Shown here: positions 58,376 to 64,000 of the stretch, in pieces | Layout of the letters: each line of letters begins with the position of its first letter | How positions within the stretch are numbered: the first letter of the stretch is position 1 | Assembly (NCBI RefSeq): GCF_030247195.1 | Contig: NC_080672.1 | Coordinates: forward strand, 376,998,166 to 377,062,165 | Reading direction: 5' to 3' | DNA from: Topomyia yanbarensis | Lineage: Eukaryota; Arthropoda; Insecta; Diptera; Culicidae | Length of the DNA stretch: 64,000 bases | Notes under the pieces: model-generated | Seen by the model: the letters and a program-made list of their open reading frames with translations, nothing else | Databases searched by the model: none | What the model was told of the DNA's origin: nothing | Translations under genes and position numbers: made by a program

Positions 58376-58990
58376 TTACATTGCATTCAACATAGTTGTT
58401 AAGTTCTTCGCTTGGATATTGCACTCGGTGGCAACAGCACGCAGGTAGGGCCGCGGAAGAACCGAGCCCAGCCTGCTAAGCGATGGTGGTAGGTAGGGTG
58501 TTTGAGGCCAGTACGCTCGCGGTCCGCCTTTGATGGCTTCAAAAATATTGGCATCCTTCAAGAACGCGAGTAGTGTCTCTTCCTGTGCTGAGTCATTCCA
58601 TAGTGTGTCCCGAATCGAGGGGCAGGTTATAGAGTCGTCACAGGTCTTCGAACTCTCGGCAGTTTAGGATTAAGAGTTCCACCGTGAGTCTTATATTGCA
58701 TGTCGGACATATTGGAGGGTCGACGCGGGTGATGGTCTGGGTATGGGTGATCTTCGTGTATCCTACCCTTAGGTTTTCGCGGTTTGTCCACTTCTCAAGA
58801 TCTCTTTTCACCTTCTGAGGGTAGCCTGGAAAGTTCATCCAATGGGCAATAAAGTGCTCGGGGGCTTTCGCCTTGAACGCCCTAATAATGTCGGATGAGA
58901 ACGCGTGAATGGCGGCGGTTGTTACCGCGGATTCCACTGTGTCCGGGAACCCAGCATATGGTAGTCAACGGGTCGCAGGATTGCTCTATG
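58376..58990 (-). pseudogene. I-like non-LTR remnant: RNase H end and C-terminal finger
   Basis: Near 58980-58920 the minus strand reads LTTICWVPGHSGIRGNN, the last RNase H motif. After a frameshift, 58937-58638 has AHWMNFPGY..., RVGYTKITHTQTITR and PPICPTCNIRLTVELLILNC, a CxxC...C finger. 58637-58376 gives the rest (SIRDTLWNDSAQEETLLAFLKDANIFEAIK). Non-functional. Confidence 0.75.
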
Positions 58991-59000
58991 GCTTGAACGT

Positions 59001-59368
59001 ACACACCAAAAAATAATGAAATTTAAACTATATCAATACGCATGTAACCAAACAAAGCTCTAATCAAAAATTTTATTGAAAATTAAGTTGAATTCAATAC
59101 ACTCTATGGGAGCACTACTTTCGTTCGTGTAATATTACATGTCATTTATTTTACAGCAATATTGGATTGGAAATACATCAAAGTGCATTGGTATCCCGTT
59201 TAATGAAACTGTAATCTTCAATCAACGTGTAAAATTATAATAAAATTCGTTGAAGTAAGCACGACAAGTTGTGTGTATTTGTGGTGGAACTTAATTTTAC
59301 ATTTATATTCATACTTCAAATATGTGCATGAAAATAAATTTAAAATTACAAAATATTTTTTTCTGTGT
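59001..59368. mobile_element. MITE with ACACA...AAAAAATA ends
   Basis: ACACACCAAAAAATAATG at the left is echoed inverted by ACACAGAAAAAAATATTTTG at the right; AATTTAAA words also pair. About 368 bp, non-coding. Confidence 0.55.
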
Positions 59369-59406
59369 AGGTGGGGATGGACTCCCCCGATTCCAATGTT
59401 TTGATC

Positions 59407-59831
59407 AAAGAGAATAGGGAAAGAGACGAATAGAGTGAAGCCACAAATACCTTATTAAGCAGACCAATCGTGCAATGTAAATAAACATTACTAATGCCTG
59501 AGTTGGAGGAGATAAGTATTGTACATCTATTAAAAAAGAAATTTCAATTTTCGTCAGAATTTGGTTCAATCGTGATTGTGAGGTGCATTCTAGAGTATAT
59601 GTATGAGTAAAAACAAGCTTTAGAATTATTTCATCTCTTTGTTTCGAAATGCGCATCGTTTGATAAACAAATACAACGATCGACATACGGTTTGTTTTCA
59701 AAATATAATAGGAGTCATGTAAAGTGCTGCCTGTGGAAGCGGTTGCCAAAATTCTAGTGTTGAAATCATCACAAAGGGAGTGTTGCCGTTTTGACTGATT
59801 TTCACTCTTCGTCTCTTTCACTATTCTCTTT
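59407..59831. mobile_element. Inverted-repeat element with 31-33-bp arms
   Basis: AAAGAGAATAGGGAAAGAGA (from 59407) and the inverted arm 59801-59831 match except one or two positions. The interior is AT-rich. A 165-codon frame running across this and the next palindrome is probably an accident. Confidence 0.6.
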
Positions 59832-59854
59832 GGTTTTGATGACCGACTGCAAAT

Positions 59855-60089
59855 CTCGACAAACATATGATTGCGGCCTAAAAGCCAACTGTCAAAATCC
59901 ACTTTGAATGGAAATTCCGGACAAACCGTTACTAGCCGAACACAGTTCGCAACAGTTTATGAAAGAGAAAACTTTTCTCTTTTGGTTACTATAAACATCT
60001 GTGATTGGCGCGTAACGGTTTGTCCGGAATTTCCATTCAAAGTGGATTTTGACAGTTGGCTTTTAGGCCGTAATCATATGTTTATCGAG
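59855..60089. repeat. Fold-back palindrome, 78-bp arms
   Basis: Arms 59855-59932 and 60012-60089 are complementary at 76 of 78 positions. The 79-base spacer contains another hairpin (AAAGAGAAAACTTTTCTCTTT). The RNA or single strand could form one long cruciform. No protein. Confidence 0.9.
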
Positions 60090-61290
60090 AAATATTCATA
60101 TACCGTACATTAAATATTCTATCGAATCAACAGCAATATACAAATTACTTACCTGTTGTGGGATATGTAACTTGAGAAGTATTTTGCAGAAATACTCGTG
60201 ACTTTGTTGAACTGTTTCTCATAGCAATCTAATTAGTTATCAGTCAGTGTCGTGCAATTCATGTCCAAGAGCGTGATTTTTATTATTAATGAGAAATATG
60301 TTTATTGCACAGTTTTCTAGTAAAATCAAAAGTGTAAACACGATATAGCTTCAAAAATTACAATTCTTCAATAAAATGGAAATAAAATTCAAAATGATTT
60401 TTTTACAAAACCAACTCACTATGTAATTTTCTAAATTATGTTAAATAATGAAAGCTGAATTGAATTAATGGGTGGCAATGGTCTATGGCAGACATATTGT
60501 GCCCATATAAGCATAAGAGTCCCATATGGATTTTTGTCGAAAACGAGATATCTGTTGGATTGTATTCTGTATCACCACTGAATCAAAATGCACAAATAAG
60601 ATTACCAGGTTTGTTTAGAAAATATCGAGAAAAAAATGACACAACATGGTTGTCCCATCCATAAGACTCAATAAAAAATGTAAATCTTGAGCAGCGTTTT
60701 TCTCGGCTTGCTGTTTTTCAATATGGGACACTTATGCATATATGTGCAGTATTCTACTTTCAAATCTATTCGGAATACTTCAAGACAAAGGACAAGCTAT
60801 TAGCAACAAACTAAAAGCCCGTAGGACCTCGAATTCTAACGGCACGTGTAACATTTGTCTACATAGGACGGTTCACTTTATCCTTGCCTAGAAATGACGC
60901 TGCATGTTCCAGATTCGAACAGAACAGCATTGCAGAAAGTGAGAAACAATATACAAGTTTATACACTGACCATGGCTGAAACCTAGTTGCGCAAAGATAC
61001 CATGTAGAAAACAATTCCGGGCAGAATCATTATCCTTTATTAAAGGGTTCCCAGTTTTATCCGACATAGTAAAAGGTTCCAGACATTTTCAATTACGCAC
61101 ACGTATGCAATTCACAATGTATATACACTTTGTACAATGTACGAATACACGAAATACTTCTATACAAAAAACTCTATTATACAGGTGGAACTACATTCGT
61201 ACACAGTGGAAAAAAGACGCATATGCAGAAGAAAACATGACATTTAATTATATCAACAACTTTAATAAAATTGAGAAAGAATTCTATTCA
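60090..61290. other. No gene; one small inverted-repeat element
   Basis: 60497-60529 (TTGTGCCCATATAAGCATAA...) pairs with 60721-60749, giving an element of about 250 bp. The remainder shows nothing identifiable. The last part is downstream of the dynein light chain gene. Confidence 0.5.
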
Positions 61291-61291
61291 A

Positions 61292-61839
61292 CTAAGAGCA
61301 CTTCCACAGTACGATAGCCAGATTACCGCCGAAGAACAAATAAAGGATATTTTTTGTTTCGTACGACACCTCATAACCGAATCCTTCACCGACGACCACG
61401 TGCCAAAAGGTGCCAAACTTTTTGTCCATCAGCTCCTTGATCGCTTTTGCTGCGTGCTTTTCATCAGCAATAATTTCAAATGCATAGAAACGTAGAGTCC
61501 GTCAAAATTTTGTATAACCGATTAAAGAACAAATAATTTCGAAATAGAATTATCATTACCTCGTAGTTTTGTGCGTATTTCTCACAGGCTGTAATGCTCA
61601 ATTCTATCGCCTCGGCCCGGACATCATCATTCATATCGGAATACTGGTCCATCGAAGCATTATAGAAGCCAATGGTTTGGTGGGTGTAATGATAGATAAA
61701 GCGTGCTAATTATTCTATATTGATGCTAAAATGTGCGTATGCTAAAATTGCTACAACTAATTTTCCGTACCTTAACCAGAGGGTAAACGTGAACAATTTT
61801 CTTATCCGCTTCTCCTTCCGCCTTTGGTTGATCATCCAT
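61292..61839 (-). CDS. Dnal4: Dynein light chain, DNAL4-like (LC8 family), three exons
   Basis: Minus-strand exons 61839-61771, 61643-61560 and 61456-61292 are all in phase 0 and join to 105 aa, the length of vertebrate DNAL4. Exon 1: MDDQPKAEGEADKK then YPLVK. Exon 2: YSDMNDDVRAEAIELSITAC. Exon 3: AAKAIKELMDKKFGTFWHVV, VGEGFGYEVSY, LYLFFGGNLAIVLWKCS, the LC8 signature with the typical WHVVVG(E/K) and final WKCS. DNAL4-type chains are subunits of outer-arm (axonemal) dynein, so sperm or sensory cilia are the expected site. Donors GTACGG and GTAATG are fair. The acceptors have weak pyrimidine tracts, which is the main uncertainty. The sequence at 61874 (TTTTAG before ATGG) may be an acceptor of a 5' UTR intron. 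Confidence 0.85.
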
Positions 61840-61940
61840 CGCGCCGGAATGACCGTTTTACCATCTAAAACAAATCCCAACGGTTTCTCTTTTATTTCCA
61901 GCAAATTTTCACCACTATTTATATTACCAACAGAAGCAGA

Positions 61941-62270
61941 TTACAATATTCCACTAGAAAATCGACCACCTATTCGTTCGAATCTTTTCCACGACTGTTT
62001 ATCGGATTGCCATGGTGATTCATCATCGGATTCACCCTCTTTTAAAATCGTCCTTATTTTGAAGATATAGATATTCGCACTCCCTTTCCTTCGCTGCTGC
62101 CGGTCGTGTACAATGCTCATGCGTGCCCATCGTTGCATCGCGGTGGTGGCAATGACGATGGAAATAACGAGTTCGCTAATTCGTGGGGTATAGGTAGGTA
62201 TGGAGGTAGCTACACTGGCAAAGGATTTTGTACTAATGATTGTTTTTCCAATATTTTGCACGTGTTGCAC
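61941..62270 (-). CDS. Hypothetical 109-aa frame upstream of Dnal4
   Basis: Open on the minus strand, starting MQHVQNIGKTII, with a possible membrane helix (ISELVISIVIATTAM) followed by a basic stretch (HDRQQRRKG). The region is GC-richer than its surroundings. It may be coding, or just the promoter and 5' leader of the dynein chain. No family recognised. Confidence 0.2.
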   Translation of the reverse strand: MQHVQNIGKTIISTKSFASVATSIPTYTPRISELVISIVIATTAMQRWARMSIVHDRQQRRKGSANIYIFKIRTILKEGESDDESPWQSDKQSWKRFERIGGRFSSGIL

Positions 62271-62676
62271 TTTGGAGGAAGTTGCAAAAAACCACCATCG
62301 AGGGCGTGAAACTCAAATAACATAATTATTTGAATATAATGTTTGCATAAAATAATAGCATAACATTTTAGATAGTGAACCAGAAAAATTACACACTCAA
62401 TTCAGTACGGCAAATTCCCAACAGCCGTATAGTAAGCAAATTTGGAAACTGATATCTCAGCAAAATGACATTTATGTACCGATTTTCGGCGAAATATTTT
62501 GCGAGATTCAGTTATCAATTGTCACTTTTACTGAGATTTCAGCAGAAAATATGTTAGCTGAGATCTCAGCTGTTGAGATTTCGGCAAAAGGTTGTAAAAA
62601 AGCTGGAACTTGGCAGAAAAAAATAAGTGTGAAACCACTCAAAGAATATGTTCATTCAGCTTAAATTAACGTATTT

Positions 62677-63638
62677 TTGCCTTTCTCAACAGAAAGGTAT
62701 CTCGGAGCCACACTTGGTTCATGGAGTGGCTCGACCTATGAGCTTTGATTCAACTCTCGCCTCTTTTCTCGCTTCTTGTCTTCATCTATTACGTCGCCGT
62801 TTAGCTCTCGTCTCCGTGAGCTGTTTAGGTGCTGATTCCTCTAGCCATGTAGCTCAAGTTTCCGTGAGTCATTCAGCTCCCGGCCTTATCACGATCTACA
62901 TGGATAGTCCCTAACAGTGAACTCCTCCTACCCTGACCGATAGTTCCCTGGCGGAGGAATTTCCCCCGACACCGATTCCCACATCCTTGAGCAATTAAGC
63001 TCCCAGCTTTATCGAGATCAACTCGGATATTATCCTACTCCGACTGAGAGTTCTCCGGCAACGGGATTTCTCTCGGTACCGATGTTTGTTTCATGAGCCA
63101 ATTAGTTCCCCCTTTCGTCACGATTCTGTCGGGTAGTCCACGGAGGCGAATCTACCCTACAGTGAGTTCCCAGGTGGTGGATTACTCCCGATACCGATGA
63201 ACCTTTCTGTGAACCATTTAGCTCTCCGCTCGTCTACTCGGTCTAATCTCTGGCGGTGGACCTAGCCTACTAAACGGGCCAGCCAGTAGGTGCTGAGGTC
63301 CGTCCAGCGATTCCGGGTTAAGCGTAGCTTCCGGTTCACTGGCGCCCCAACAACCCGCAGCTAGCTATTCGACACGGTCTACTCGGTCTAATCCCCGGCG
63401 GTGGATCTAGCCTACGCACCAGCTACCCGGTAGGGTGTCGAGGTCGATCCGGCGATTCCGGTGAAGCCTGAGGTCCGGTTCACTGGCGCTCCGACGACCC
63501 AAGTCCGGTGCTATGTCGCGTACTACTCAACTGGTCCTCGGCGGTGGGCCTAGTCTACACCGTCGGATATTTCCCCGGCGGCGGAATTTCTCCCCTAGTC
63601 TGATTTGTGGTTTCACGGTGGCGTTCTAGCCAATCGCG
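62677..63638 (-). repeat. Repetitive 3' untranslated region of an R1-like element
   Basis: Lies directly downstream (minus strand) of the C-terminal coding remnant at 63639. GTCTACTCGGTCTAATC recurs at 63232 and 63377 (145-bp step), with GGCGGTGGA, GCCTAC, GCGATTCCGG and CCGGTTCACTGGCGC in the same order. Simpler units with CCGAT, GAGTTC and ACCGAT repeat before that. The outer end is probably near TTTGCCTTTCTCAACAGAAAGG (62677). Confidence 0.6.
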
Positions 63639-64000
63639 CTACTTTGTTGGCCCCTTCGACACTTCATCGGAGAGTATACTCGTAACCACTCTGTTGACAG
63701 CGTCCCAGATATGCTCGTCGTGGCACATCTCTTCGACAATATTGTCCACTGTCACACCAGGCATACTCCTTCGGAATTCTTCGAATCTGGGACATTCGAA
63801 GTGGTCTCCGCGTGCTCCGGTGTCTCTTGCAAGCATGTCAAAACCGATGCAGGTACTTCCGGAAGTATCCGTGCCCGGACAAAAACTGCGTCAAATGGAA
63901 GTTCACCTCTCCATGTTTCCTATATACCCAAGCAGATACATTTGGGATGAGTCGGTGGGTATACCTTCCTGTCTCAGCGTTCTCCCACTCTTGCTGCCAC
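63639..64000 (-). pseudogene. R1-like non-LTR retrotransposon C-terminus, runs off the window
   Basis: The minus strand from the window edge reads WQQEWENAETGRYTHRLIPN, then HGEVNFHLTQFLSGHGYF. After a frame shift near 63840 it continues with the finger region and CPRFEEFRRSMPGV, and VDNIVEEMCHDEHIWDAVN to the end. That is the RT C-terminal domain of R1/Jockey-type ORF2. One base shift breaks this copy. The rest lies beyond position 64000. Confidence 0.75.

Noticed and set aside
59405..59902. 165-codon minus-strand frame
   Set aside because: It runs through two inverted-repeat elements; part of it is mirrored by the opposite palindrome arm. No family motif.

Overview
The window looks like genomic DNA of a culicine mosquito, most likely Aedes. 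It is AT-rich, short-intron insect genes are scattered in long intergenic stretches, and most of the sequence comes from transposable elements of types that crowd Aedes genomes (Ty3/gypsy and BEL LTR elements, LOA/I/R1-like non-LTR elements, many small terminal-inverted-repeat elements). The species call is inference; no single-copy marker was searched.

Host genes. Three units can be supported. (1) A six-exon Git gene (ArfGAP plus ankyrin repeats plus Spa2-homology domain plus coiled coil plus C-terminal focal-adhesion-targeting-like domain) at 42074-45424, plus strand, 729 aa when assembled. (2) A three-exon dynein light chain of the LC8/DNAL4 type at 61292-61839, minus strand, 105 aa. Its exons are too short to stand out as open frames. 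(3) An intronless, unrecognised 212-aa coiled-coil protein present twice, as an inverted duplication about 20 kb apart (13225-13863 plus; 34330-34968 minus).

Mobile DNA, left to right. 3158-7372 is a hairpin-rich array with a 95-bp period, split by a 3.1-kb A-tailed insertion with a 14-bp target duplication. 9.2-10.7 kb is a broken non-LTR element. 11-19.5 kb holds several small inverted-repeat elements and an A-rich tract. 23553-33317 is a complete, very young Ty3/gypsy element: LTRs of 1111 bp differing at 2 sites, 4-bp target duplication, gag and pol joined by a canonical -1 frameshift site, and highly structured non-coding RNA regions in the LTR and between pol and the 3' LTR. 36-41 kb holds more small elements. 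46005-49591 is a second A-tailed insertion with a 24-bp target duplication. It carries an 866-bp Transib-like element whose two ends reproduce the 12/23 heptamer-spacer-nonamer layout of V(D)J recombination signals. 50-59 kb and 63.6-64 kb are a graveyard of BEL, LOA-like, I-like and R1-like remnants. Every one whose strand can be read points the same way (minus), which is what a one-sided piRNA cluster looks like.

Most notable: the Transib-like 12/23 element at 47409-48274, checked by a related empty site near 4653; the paired hairpin trains of the LTR retrotransposon; the frameshift cassette; and the inverted gene pair whose N-terminal halves encode identical protein despite silent changes.
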